A stretch of DNA of 64,000 bases from Leptolinea sp. HRD-7. GTDB taxonomy: Bacteria; Chloroflexota; Anaerolineae; Anaerolineales; Anaerolineaceae. Of this stretch, positions 9,815-17,261 are shown piece after piece; the first letter of the stretch is position 1; the number at the start of each line of letters is the position of its first letter. The notes under the pieces are model-generated. The model saw nothing but the letters and a program-made list of their open reading frames with translations. It was not told the DNA's origin and made no database searches. The translations under genes were made by a program, and so were the position numbers. The stretch lies in contig AP024710.1 of NCBI GenBank assembly GCA_024363285.1, positions 930,001 through 994,000 of the forward strand, given 5' to 3'.

Positions 9815-10318
9815 CTAGATATTTTCGCTGGCATACAACGGATTGGCTCCGCGAGCCAGTACAACACGCCCGGTGCGCACCATTTCAATAATGCCGATAG
9901 GACGCAGGACCTCAATAAAACCTTCAATCTTTTCTTCATCGCCGGTGATCTCGACAATGAAGGAACTGTTGGAGATATCCACTATGCGGGCACGGAACAC
10001 ATCAACGATCTGAGTGATCTGGGCACGATTCTCGCCATCGGCTTTGACTTTAATCAAAGCCAGGTCGCGGGTGACACAGGGTTTGTTCGTGAGGTCTTCC
10101 ACCTGGATGACGTTAACCAGTTTGTAGAGATAGGCGATCAACCGCAGAATGCTGGTATCGTCGCTGTCAACCACAATGGTCATGCGTGACACGCCGGGGT
10201 TTTCAGTGTGCCCCACCGCCAGCGATTCAATGTTGAAGGAACGGCGGCGGAACAGGGAAGCCACCCGGTTTAAAACACCGGGAACATCGTCCACGAGGGC
10301 TACGATCGTATGGTTCAT
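9815..10318 (-). CDS. ilvN: acetolactate synthase small (regulatory) subunit
   Basis: ACT-domain subunit of 167 residues. The N-terminal ACT domain is seen in TIVALVDDVPGVLNRVASLFRRR, followed by the conserved SLAVGHTENPGVSRMTIV and a C-terminal domain of the IlvH/IlvN type. It binds valine and feeds inhibition to the IlvB catalytic subunit. ATG at 10318 is chosen because it begins the conserved domain; the frame extends up to a TTG at 10336 inside ilvB, which I discount. The gene starts seven bases after the ilvB stop, as is usual for this pair. The symbol ilvH would be equally acceptable. Confidence 0.95.
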   Translation of the reverse strand: MNHTIVALVDDVPGVLNRVASLFRRRSFNIESLAVGHTENPGVSRMTIVVDSDDTSILRLIAYLYKLVNVIQVEDLTNKPCVTRDLALIKVKADGENRAQITQIVDVFRARIVDISNSSFIVEITGDEEKIEGFIEVLRPIGIIEMVRTGRVVLARGANPLYASENI

Positions 10319-10325
10319 GGCCTGT

Positions 10326-12050
10326 CTACGCCTCAACCTTTACAGACTGGTCAACCGCTACCGCAGCCGGTATGGGGCGGCGGATCATTTCTTTCAGTTC
10401 AGCTCCGGTGGGAACCATCGGGTACACGCTGTCTTCTTTTTCCACTCGGAAATCAATGACCACAGTGCCTTCGGTTTCGCGCGCGGTCTGTATAGCTGCT
10501 TCCACATCAGCCCGGGTGGTGACACGCATGCCGGTGAGGCCGTGAGCGTCAGCGATCTTCATGAAATCCGGGCTTTTCATGGGGGTGGCAGAATAACGTT
10601 TATCGTAGAAAAATTCCTGCCACTGACGCACCATACCCAGATAACCATTGTTCAGAATGGCCACATTGACCTTGATACCTTCCTGCGCGGCGGTGGATAG
10701 TTCAGCCTGTGTCATCTGGAAACCACCGTCACCGCAGATCACCCACACTTCCTTTTCCGGCTGGCCGAATTTCGCGCCAATACCGGCCGGAAGGCCAAAG
10801 CCCATCGTGCCCAAACCACCGGACGTGATAAATTGTGAGGGATTATCCTGTTTGTAGTACTGCGCGGTCCACATCTGATTCTGACCCACATCGGTAACGA
10901 TCACCGCGTTACCTTTGGTGATGTTCCACAGGTCATTGATGACATGTGCGGCATACAGATGTCCGTTATCCGGCAGGTTCTGGATATCGCGGACAGATGA
11001 ATGACCTTTCATTTCATTGATAGTGGCCAGCCACTCGTCATGGTTGGCGGATTTGACCTGTTTCAGGATCAGTTCCAATGTCTGGCTCAGATCACCGACA
11101 AGCCCCAGATCTACCTTGACATTCTTGTTGATCTCAGCCGGGTCGATATCAATATGGATCTTGCGCGCGTGGGTAGCATACCGTCGAACATCACCGGTGA
11201 CGCGGTCGTCAAAACGCATACCAAACGCCAGCAACAGGTCAGCATCCTGGATGGCATGGTTTACCCAGGCCTCTCCATGCATACCCATCATCCCCAAATT
11301 GAGTGGATGGCTGGCCGGGAAGCCGCTGATACCCAGAAGTGTCATGGCGACAGGGGTCTGTGTCCGTTCTGCAAACTCCATCACCTCTTTCATCGCACCG
11401 CTCTGCAACACACCGTGACCGGCCAGAATGACCGGCCGTTTGGCGGCATGGATCATATTAACGGCTTTCGAAATTTCAGTTTCAGTGGGGGTGCCAACCG
11501 GGCGGTAACCACGCAGATGGATCGGTTCACTATCAGGATCATATTCGGTGGAATTCTGCTGCGCGTCTTTGGTGATATCCACCAGAACAGGACCGGGTCG
11601 GCCGGTTCGGGCAATATAGAAGGCTTCGCGCAGAGTGTGCGCGATGTCTTTCACATCAGTCACCAGATAATTATGTTTGGTAATGGGCAGGGTTATGCCG
11701 GTAACATCGGTTTCCTGGAAGGCATCATAGCCGATCAGCTTGCTGTTGACTTGAGCGGTGATGAATACCACGGGGATCGAATCCATCATGGCGGTGGCGA
11801 TGCCCGTAACCAGATTGGTGGCACCCGGACCGGAAGTTGCCAGAGCCACGCCAACCTTGCCAGAGGCACGCGCGTAGCCGTCTGCCATATGCGCGGCGCC
11901 CTGTTCATGGCGGACAAGAACGTGATGGATGTTGTAATCTGTCAGGGCGTCATAGATCGGAAGGCTGGCACCGCCGGGATAACCGAAAATAACTTCTACA
12001 CCCTCACGCTGCAGACATTCCCAGAATATTTGAGCACCGGTTAGTTTCAT
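10326..12050 (-). CDS. ilvB: acetolactate synthase large (catalytic) subunit
   Basis: Thiamine-diphosphate enzyme of 574 residues that joins two pyruvates, or pyruvate and 2-oxobutyrate. The N-terminal FGYPGGASLPIYDAL is followed by the activating glutamate at about residue 49 (VRHEQGAAHMADGYA). The FAD-linked middle domain and the ThDP motif GDGGFQMTQAELSTA near residue 450 are intact. AGGAGAGAG precedes the ATG. It is the second gene of the operon, 28 bases after ilvD, and forms the holoenzyme with the downstream ilvN product. Both the valine and isoleucine branches pass through it. Confidence 0.97.
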   Translation of the reverse strand: MKLTGAQIFWECLQREGVEVIFGYPGGASLPIYDALTDYNIHHVLVRHEQGAAHMADGYARASGKVGVALATSGPGATNLVTGIATAMMDSIPVVFITAQVNSKLIGYDAFQETDVTGITLPITKHNYLVTDVKDIAHTLREAFYIARTGRPGPVLVDITKDAQQNSTEYDPDSEPIHLRGYRPVGTPTETEISKAVNMIHAAKRPVILAGHGVLQSGAMKEVMEFAERTQTPVAMTLLGISGFPASHPLNLGMMGMHGEAWVNHAIQDADLLLAFGMRFDDRVTGDVRRYATHARKIHIDIDPAEINKNVKVDLGLVGDLSQTLELILKQVKSANHDEWLATINEMKGHSSVRDIQNLPDNGHLYAAHVINDLWNITKGNAVIVTDVGQNQMWTAQYYKQDNPSQFITSGGLGTMGFGLPAGIGAKFGQPEKEVWVICGDGGFQMTQAELSTAAQEGIKVNVAILNNGYLGMVRQWQEFFYDKRYSATPMKSPDFMKIADAHGLTGMRVTTRADVEAAIQTARETEGTVVIDFRVEKEDSVYPMVPTGAELKEMIRRPIPAAVAVDQSVKVEA

Positions 12051-12078
12051 CTGTCTCTCTCCTTATTCCTGAATAAAA

Positions 12079-13746
12079 CTAGAATTCCAGCACAGCGCCT
12101 TGATCTGCACTCTTAACAAAACGGGCATACCGGCGCAGCCATTTGCTCTGAGTGCGCGGTTCAAAAGGCGGCAGGGTGACCAACCGCTGCCGTATCTCGT
12201 CATCAGTGAGTCTGACATTCAGAGTACGGGCATCCAGATCAATTTCCACAATATCGCCCTGTTTCAACGCGGCAATCGGCCCGCGGGCAGCGGCTTCAGG
12301 TGAAATATGGCCAATGCACGCGCCGCGGGTTCCACCCGAAAAACGGCCGTCGGTGATCAGGGCAACCGATTCACCCAATCCCATACCCATGATGGCACTG
12401 GTGGGGCTGAGCATTTCCTGCATACCGGGTCCGCCGCTGGGACCTTCATACCGAATGACAACAACTTCGCCAGGCTGAACTTCTTTGGCTAAAATGCCGG
12501 CCAAAGCCTCATCCTGGGATTCATAGATACGAGCGGGACCGCTGAACTTGCGCATCGAAGGCGCGACGCCTCCCGCTTTGATCACAGAGCCGTTGGGAGC
12601 CAGGTTGCCAAACAGAATGGCCAGACCGCCGCTGGCGGAATGCGCGTTATCAGCACGGCGGATGACATCATCATCTTTGATCGATGCCGCTTCCACAGTT
12701 TCGCGGAAATTCTTCCCGGTAACTGTAATTCGATCCAGATGTAACAACCCGGTGGCTTTATGAACTTCATTTAAAATTGCCGGGATACCGCCGGCACGAT
12801 GCACGTCTTCCATGTGCCATTTTCCCGCCGGGCTGACCTTGCACAGGTACGGAACTTTCGCGGATATTTCATTGAGGCGGCTGAGGGGATAGTCAAAACC
12901 GGCTTCGTGGGCAACTGCCAGACCGTGCAGAACTGTGTTGGTCGATCCACCCATGGCCATATCGAGGGCGAAAGCGTCATCGAAAGCATCCATGGTCGCG
13001 ATCTGGCGCGGGGTGATCTGTTTTTCCACCAGCTCCATGATCAACTTGCCGGCGCGTCTGGCCATTTCTTCGCGTTCGGCGGTCTTTGCCAGAGCGGTGC
13101 CGTTGTACGGGAGGGCCATACCCAGGGCTTCCATCAGACAGTTCATACTGTTGGCCGTGAACATTCCAGCGCACGATCCACAGGCGGGGCAGGCATTCTC
13201 TTCCAGCATTTTCAAACGGGCCGCATCAATTTTGCCAGTTTGATACGCGCCAACACCTTCGAAAACCGAGATCAGGTCGATCGTTTCGCCATCAGGGGTG
13301 CGCCCTGCAGGCATGGGACCACCGGAAATAAAAATGGCAGGGATGTCCAAACGCATCGCTGCCATTAACATTCCCGGAATGATCTTGTCACAATTCGGGA
13401 TGCACACCATACCATCAAAACGATGGGCTTCCATCATAGTCTCCACGCTATCGGCGATCAACTCGCGAGAAGGCAGGGAGAACTTCATTCCACCATGCCC
13501 CATTGCGATACCATCATCCACGGCGATGGTGTTGAATTCAAAGGGAACGCCACCCGCGGCACGGATGGCCTCTTTAACCAGTTTGCCAAATTCCTGCAGA
13601 TGAACGTGACCCGGAACAACATCGACATAGGAGTTGACTACGGCGATGAAGGGCTTGGACATATCCGCGTTGGTAACACCGGTTGCCCGTAAAAGTGCTC
13701 GATGGGGAGCGTGTTCAATTCCTACTTTTATACTGTCTGAGCGCAC
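12079..13746 (-). CDS. ilvD: dihydroxy-acid dehydratase, GTG start
   Basis: Fe-S dehydratase of the IlvD/Edd family, 555 residues, making the 2-oxo acids of valine/leucine and isoleucine. Cluster cysteines appear in [12 protein letters not shown] and [16 protein letters not shown], with the C-terminal [14 protein letters not shown]. The ATG at 13758 is not chosen: the GTG at 13746 is preceded five bases upstream by GGAGG, and starting there gives [18 protein letters not shown], the usual N-terminus of this family. It is the first structural gene, directly behind the attenuator terminator, so it is exposed to leader control first. Confidence 0.96.
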   Translation of the reverse strand: MRSDSIKVGIEHAPHRALLRATGVTNADMSKPFIAVVNSYVDVVPGHVHLQEFGKLVKEAIRAAGGVPFEFNTIAVDDGIAMGHGGMKFSLPSRELIADSVETMMEAHRFDGMVCIPNCDKIIPGMLMAAMRLDIPAIFISGGPMPAGRTPDGETIDLISVFEGVGAYQTGKIDAARLKMLEENACPACGSCAGMFTANSMNCLMEALGMALPYNGTALAKTAEREEMARRAGKLIMELVEKQITPRQIATMDAFDDAFALDMAMGGSTNTVLHGLAVAHEAGFDYPLSRLNEISAKVPYLCKVSPAGKWHMEDVHRAGGIPAILNEVHKATGLLHLDRITVTGKNFRETVEAASIKDDDVIRRADNAHSASGGLAILFGNLAPNGSVIKAGGVAPSMRKFSGPARIYESQDEALAGILAKEVQPGEVVVIRYEGPSGGPGMQEMLSPTSAIMGMGLGESVALITDGRFSGGTRGACIGHISPEAAARGPIAALKQGDIVEIDLDARTLNVRLTDDEIRQRLVTLPPFEPRTQSKWLRRYARFVKSADQGAVLEF

Positions 13747-13763
13747 AATTTCCTCCATTGGAT

Positions 13764-13794
13764 AAAAAAACCGCCCGGTTCTTTCCGGGCGGTT
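13764..13794 (-). terminator. attenuator terminator in front of ilvD
   Basis: On the minus strand a perfect 10-base stem (RNA AACCGCCCGG, loop of six, CCGGGCGGTT; DNA 13785-13794 with 13769-13778) runs straight into seven Ts at 13764-13770. It lies between the leader-peptide stop and the ilvD ribosome site, so it would end transcription before the operon unless the stem is prevented. The RNA stretch UUUCGGGCG (13852-13860, within the leader codons) can pair with CGCCCGGAA of the 5' arm, including one G-U pair, which would break the terminator: an antiterminator. Confidence 0.9.
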
Positions 13795-13833
13795 TGTGTA
13801 CTTTCTTATCTACTTCGATTGGGATTTTTTCTT

Positions 13834-13938
13834 CTAATCCCTCGCTTCGCTCGCCCGAAATTGAAATTGGCTCTCAATAATAATGAGAGCCGAAATAAGA
13901 ACGAGAACGAGGACGAACAAAGCGGAAATTTGAGACAT
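13834..13938 (-). CDS. BCAA-operon leader peptide
   Basis: A 34-codon frame with ATG at 13938 and TAG at 13834-13836, too short for ordinary gene calling. Residues 7-21 read LFVLVLVLISALIII, so twelve of fifteen are Leu, Val or Ile, exactly the three products of the operon behind it. The first residues are MSQISA and the tail is hydrophilic (ESQFQFRASEARD). Stalling at these codons when charged tRNAs are scarce would free the antiterminator and allow read-through. A 7-bp hairpin (13869-13891) has the three consecutive Ile codons in its loop. The ribosome site is weak. The arrangement matches enterobacterial ilv leaders in logic; no homolog could be searched for. Confidence 0.85.
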   Translation of the reverse strand: MSQISALFVLVLVLISALIIIESQFQFRASEARD

Positions 13939-13976
13939 GTTTACTTGATTGTGTTTCAGGGGGATTTGTTCTGATT

Positions 13977-14005
13977 AGTTTACATCAATACTATTGATGA
14001 GTCAA
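13977..14005 (-). promoter_or_regulatory. promoter of the BCAA operon with palindrome in spacer
   Basis: Minus-strand TTGACT (14000-14005), a 17-base spacer and TAAACT (13977-13982). The spacer is itself a palindrome, CATCAATA-C-TATTGATG (arms 13983-13990 and 13992-13999), a likely operator site between the -35 and -10 elements. The expected transcription start is about 30 bases before the leader-peptide ATG. Confidence 0.75.
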
Positions 14006-14057
14006 TAACCAAATTGACATTTTCCCATGCAATTTTAGGATCTTTTTAAACAAATCA

Positions 14058-14804
14058 TCATTTTGCCTGACCAAACCGGTATTGTATGGCTTTCTTGGTA
14101 CAGCCATCCACGCAGTTGCCGCACAGGATACATTCCGTATTTTCCATATCGGAAACCTTAACCATTTCATTAACCGGAAGGCTCATCGGGCAATGATTTG
14201 TGCAGGTCATACAGTTTGTGCATTTCTCCTCTTCTGCCCGCAAACGCAGCCGGGGGATACGCAGCGCGTCTCCCAGTTTTTTACCCAGGATCATGAAAGG
14301 CGCCATCCAGCAGATGGAGTGACACGCGGCGCGGCGCCCGGCCAGCCCGGCGATCAGCAGGAAGATCAGGGCGACCGCGTAGAAATTTACAAATTTCAAC
14401 GGCGAGTCCACAGAAACACCGGTTTCCGTCAGATGAAGTGGATTTACCCGCAGTGATGTACCGGCTTTTACCAGGAAAAACAGGATGGTTCCAAGCCACG
14501 GCGCCCAGATAGCCCATTTGACCCAATCGATCTTTCGTCCATTCACTGGTTGATTGTTGAAATCCACACACAGGTCTTGCAGTTTTCCGGCCGGACAAAC
14601 CCAACCGCAGTAAGCACGGCCCAACACCAGCGCAGACAGAAATTGAATACCAAAAACTATGGGGCTGGCTGCCAGAATACCCTGAATAGCGCCATCAATC
14701 ACCACATACGGTGACAGGTAATTCATGGTCACCGGGAATAATAACAGTGACACCACCAGCAGGATCTGTCGGGGCCGCTGGCGAACGGGGATTTGTTTTT
14801 TCAT
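14058..14804 (-). CDS. NapH-type membrane ferredoxin, 4Fe-4S binding
   Basis: Integral membrane iron-sulfur protein of 248 residues. It has about five membrane segments (near residues 15-35, 52-64, 92-112, 136-158, and 163-175), a CGWVCPAGKLQD stretch after the second segment, a second Cys pair (ACHSICW), and two ferredoxin-type clusters near the C-terminus (CTNCMTCTNHCP and CILCGNCVDGC). This layout matches the NapH/CcoG-like electron-transfer family, which passes electrons between membrane quinols and soluble or periplasmic partners. It overlaps the upstream padR gene by four bases (ATGA), so the two are translationally coupled and probably co-regulated. The electron partner is not visible in the neighbourhood. 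Confidence 0.85.
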   Translation of the reverse strand: MKKQIPVRQRPRQILLVVSLLLFPVTMNYLSPYVVIDGAIQGILAASPIVFGIQFLSALVLGRAYCGWVCPAGKLQDLCVDFNNQPVNGRKIDWVKWAIWAPWLGTILFFLVKAGTSLRVNPLHLTETGVSVDSPLKFVNFYAVALIFLLIAGLAGRRAACHSICWMAPFMILGKKLGDALRIPRLRLRAEEEKCTNCMTCTNHCPMSLPVNEMVKVSDMENTECILCGNCVDGCTKKAIQYRFGQAK

Positions 14805-15388
14805 TCGGAATCAAACTCCTTTTTAAAACCAATTTCGGTTGAATAATCCTGACGTCTAATGCGGTCAACAACGCTTTCGAGCCAATCAATATTTGTTTGC
14901 AGGCTGCGTTTGCCAAGTTCAAGCGTCAAAAACCAGTAGAACAGTTCACGGTCATCTTTTGCCATAGAAGTAAATTCGCGTACCTGATCCGGAACCAGAT
15001 CAAACATTGCCATCTGGCGTCTCATCCCCTCCAGGGCTTCAGTCAATTTCTCCAGAATTCGTTCATCAGATATCTGCCCGCTGAAAAACATTTGAACCAG
15101 CGGTTTACTGCGCGAATCCTCGTCTGGGAAAGGCTGCTTCAGCCAGTTCAACAGCCTTTCACGCCCGGCCGGGGTGATGGAATACACCTTGCGGTCTGGC
15201 CGGTCTGTCTGTTCCACAATTTCCATCTTTACAGCCCCATCTTCGGTAAGCCGGCTTAGCGTGCGATAGATCTGACTTTGATCGGCATGCCAGAAATGCC
15301 GTATCGACCGGTCGAAGACCTTCTTCAGGTCGTACCCGGTCAACGGTTGGTAATTCAAGAACCCCAGTATCGCGTACTCCAATGCCAT
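14801..15388 (-). CDS. PadR-family transcription regulator
   Basis: Winged-helix regulator of 195 residues. The N-terminus (ALEYAILGFLNYQPLTGYDLKKVF) and the turn HADQSQIYRTLSRLTEDGAV are typical of PadR, with a longer C-terminal Vir-type helical domain from about residue 95. AGGAG precedes the ATG at 15388. A 22-base perfect palindrome just upstream (15403-15424) is the likely self-binding site. It is coupled to the membrane ferredoxin gene by an ATGA overlap, which suggests that gene as its target. Effector unknown. Confidence 0.9.
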   Translation of the reverse strand: MALEYAILGFLNYQPLTGYDLKKVFDRSIRHFWHADQSQIYRTLSRLTEDGAVKMEIVEQTDRPDRKVYSITPAGRERLLNWLKQPFPDEDSRSKPLVQMFFSGQISDERILEKLTEALEGMRRQMAMFDLVPDQVREFTSMAKDDRELFYWFLTLELGKRSLQTNIDWLESVVDRIRRQDYSTEIGFKKEFDSE

Positions 15389-15402
15389 TATATGCTATCT
15401 CC

Positions 15403-15424
15403 TATATAGGATATATCCTATATA
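15403..15424. promoter_or_regulatory. 22-bp perfect palindrome, probable PadR operator
   Basis: The half-site TATATAGGATA is repeated exactly in inverted form, without a gap, 15 bases upstream of the padR start codon. A minus-strand -10-like TATACT lies just upstream of it at about 15429-15434, so a bound dimer would block early transcription. Confidence 0.7.
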
Positions 15425-15485
15425 AGTAGTATATCACAAACCTGATAAGATTGACTAAATCCAATACCAGGAATTCTCGGGTCCT

Positions 15486-15845
15486 ATGAAAACCACACTC
15501 ACCCCGCTCCGATTGATCAGGGTCACCACCCGGCTGATGTGTCTCATCCTGTTTCTTATCTGGGGCTTTGTATTTGTCTCTCATCTGTACTGGTTTTTTC
15601 CCCCTGAACCGGTCCCACCGGTTGAGGTATGGTTTGGCCAGATTGTTCAACTTAGCCTGGTCGTCAGTTTCCCCCTGATGTTTTGGAAACCGAAGCCAGC
15701 TTCCATATTGATGATTGCATCTGCGTTTATCTTTTTCTTTTTAATCGTTGGATCAGGCGGCGCGATCGCATATTTTGTAATGTCAATCCTTCCGTCGGTC
15801 TTTTATTTCTGGGAACGCAGGATATTGAAGCAAAAAGATAAATAG
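15486..15845 (+). CDS. small membrane protein of unknown function
   Basis: Protein of 119 residues, divergent from padR across a 97-base gap. Four hydrophobic segments are apparent (about residues 16-37, 46-66, 71-90 and 90-108), with a Pro-rich loop FFPPEPVPPVEVW after the first and a basic C-terminus (RRILKQKDK). No catalytic motif or cysteine pattern is seen. The ribosome site is poor (CTCGGGTCCT before the ATG). Its position next to padR hints at control by that regulator, but the palindrome is much closer to padR. Confidence 0.6.
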   Translation: MKTTLTPLRLIRVTTRLMCLILFLIWGFVFVSHLYWFFPPEPVPPVEVWFGQIVQLSLVVSFPLMFWKPKPASILMIASAFIFFFLIVGSGGAIAYFVMSILPSVFYFWERRILKQKDK

Positions 15846-15940
15846 CAGCGTTTAATTTATGACATAATCTGACACTCTCCTTTCATAGAATATATGTATC
15901 AGATCACATCGAATATCCATTTTTATGCGAGGAGAAGACC

Positions 15941-16405
15941 ATGTCACAAACTTATGAATTTTTTGAACTACCCGAAACCCACACATTATCAATCCGCACA
16001 ACTACTACGGTGGAGAATCTGTCAGATTTGATCGGCTCTTCCTACGGGGCAATCATGCAGTACATGGCTGAATTAAAAGAACCGGTTGTCCGTGAACCGT
16101 TTGTGATCTACTACAATCTGGATATGCAAAACCTGGACGTGGAAATGGGCTTCCCGGTATCCCGTAAACTCCCCGCTTGTGGTGAGATCAAATCCTCATC
16201 CCTCCCGATTGGTCCGGTTGTACAGACAACATTCACCGGCCCGTACGAAGAAATGGCGCCGGTATATGAAGAAATGGGCCAGTTTGTTAAGGATAACGGG
16301 CATGAAACCAGCGGCATATCCATTGAGTATTACCTTACCGGCCCTGATATTCCGGCAGAAGAACAGGTGACCCGAATCGTGTTCCCGATCAAGAAATCGA
16401 TGTAA
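15941..16405 (+). CDS. GyrI-like / effector-binding domain protein
   Basis: Stand-alone protein of 154 residues with the fold signature of the GyrI-like small-molecule binding domain (the effector domain of AraC/MerR regulators): an alternating beta pattern, then VEMGFPVSRKLP, and a repeat of similar layout ending in SIEYYLTGPDIPAEEQVTRIVFPI. No DNA-binding region is attached, so it probably binds a ligand or acts as a sensor rather than a regulator. GAGGAGAAG precedes the ATG at ideal spacing. It stands alone, followed by hairpins at 16416-16523. Confidence 0.8.
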   Translation: MSQTYEFFELPETHTLSIRTTTTVENLSDLIGSSYGAIMQYMAELKEPVVREPFVIYYNLDMQNLDVEMGFPVSRKLPACGEIKSSSLPIGPVVQTTFTGPYEEMAPVYEEMGQFVKDNGHETSGISIEYYLTGPDIPAEEQVTRIVFPIKKSM

Positions 16406-16415
16406 TTTGATAAAG

Positions 16416-16523
16416 AGGCTGCCTTAAAAGACAATAAGTAACTATTGAGGCAGCCTTATGCGAGAACGTATTTAAGAGAATCGACGATTATTCCGGGCTG
16501 ACACCCGTTCTTCGCCGATTCTC
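16416..16523. repeat. two inverted repeats between genes
   Basis: First repeat: AGGCTGCCT at 16416-16424 and its complement AGGCAGCCT at 16448-16456, with a 23-base loop, directly after the effector-binding-protein gene and likely acting as its terminator. Second: GAGAATCG at 16476-16483 and CGATTCTC at 16516-16523, with a 32-base GC-rich interior. No other feature is seen between 16406 and the promoter at 16608. Confidence 0.45.
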
Positions 16524-16607
16524 ATAATTAAAGCGGGAGGTTTTCTCACTTTTTTTCGAGTTTATTTCGTTTCGAAAGCGAAATCAGAAAACTGACCTGA
16601 TCTCCCC

Positions 16608-16636
16608 TTGACATTATATATACCGTTCGGTATACT
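16608..16636 (+). promoter_or_regulatory. promoter with operator in spacer, leaderless start
   Basis: Consensus TTGACA (16608-16613), 17-base spacer, TATACT (16631-16636). The inverted repeat TATACCG-TT-CGGTATA (16619-16634) covers the spacer and the -10 element. The ATG at 16644 begins eight bases after the -10 box, exactly where transcription should start, so the mRNA appears leaderless. A related site (TATACCTACCGGTATG) is at 17228-17243, before the GH13 gene. Confidence 0.85.
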
Positions 16637-16643
16637 ACGGGTC

Positions 16644-17210
16644 ATGGAAAATCGTGAAATTCTCCTCGATCGGGCGCTTACCCTGTTTTCAACTCGCGGC
16701 TACGACGCAGTGGGAATTCAGGAAATTGTCGATTCAGCCGGGGTGACCAAGCCCACCCTCTACCATTACTTCACCCACAAACGCGGTCTACTGGACGCGC
16801 TTCTGGCCAGTCATTTTGAGAGTCTGCTTGAATCCGTCAGAGTCGCGGCATATTATCAACGAGACCTGCCCAATTCACTCGAAAAGATCACCCGAACGTA
16901 TTTCGAAGCCGCCATTGCCAATCCACGCTTTTTCCGGTTGCAGCTCACCATGCAGTATGCTCCCGTCGACTCCGAATCCTTCCATGCGATCTCTCCGTAC
17001 CGGCTTGAGCAGCAGCAATTGCTGCAATCCCTGTTCATTCAGGCCGTGCAGGATCACGGCAACATGCGCGGCCGACATGTAATGTACTCCGCTACTTTCC
17101 TGGGGATGATCCACACCTATATTGGAGAATACCTGAACGGGGCAACCACCCTCGCAGACCCGTTAACCTATCTGGCTGTGCACCAGTTCAGCCACGGAAT
17201 CTATTCATAA
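16644..17210 (+). CDS. TetR-family regulator, probably self-repressed
   Basis: Regulator of 188 residues. The helix-turn-helix is clear: ALTLFSTRGYDAVGIQEIV then AGVTKPTLYHYFTHKRGLL at about residues 8-50; the C-terminal domain is helical and unassigned. The frame is open further up to 16608, but that TTG is the -35 element; ATG at 16644 begins the conserved part. The promoter carries a palindromic operator, so autorepression is very likely. The GH13 gene follows after 51 bases with a second, weaker operator copy, so both genes likely answer to the same ligand, plausibly a sugar. Confidence 0.92.
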   Translation: MENREILLDRALTLFSTRGYDAVGIQEIVDSAGVTKPTLYHYFTHKRGLLDALLASHFESLLESVRVAAYYQRDLPNSLEKITRTYFEAAIANPRFFRLQLTMQYAPVDSESFHAISPYRLEQQQLLQSLFIQAVQDHGNMRGRHVMYSATFLGMIHTYIGEYLNGATTLADPLTYLAVHQFSHGIYS

Positions 17211-17227
17211 TTTTTTTACCGGTTTTG

Positions 17228-17243
17228 TATACCTACCGGTATG
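17228..17243. promoter_or_regulatory. second TetR-type operator copy
   Basis: TATACCTACCGGTATG resembles the operator at 16619-16634 (TATACCG and CGGTATA half-sites) with two changes. It lies in the 51-base gap between the TetR gene and the GH13 gene, 18 bases before the latter's ATG. Confidence 0.6.
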
Positions 17244-17261
17244 TAACAGAAAGGGAACACC

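Noticed and set aside
11001-12044. 347-codon open frame on the plus strand
   Set aside because: It lies wholly opposite ilvB, which has complete family motifs; the antisense frame shows no motif and no ribosome site.
13747-13758. ATG start of ilvD at 13758
   Set aside because: It overlaps the GGAGG ribosome site of the GTG at 13746, which gives the usual N-terminus of IlvD.
16608-16643. TTG start extending the TetR gene by 12 residues
   Set aside because: TTG is part of the -35 box, and the residues do not fit the family; the ATG at 16644 is better.
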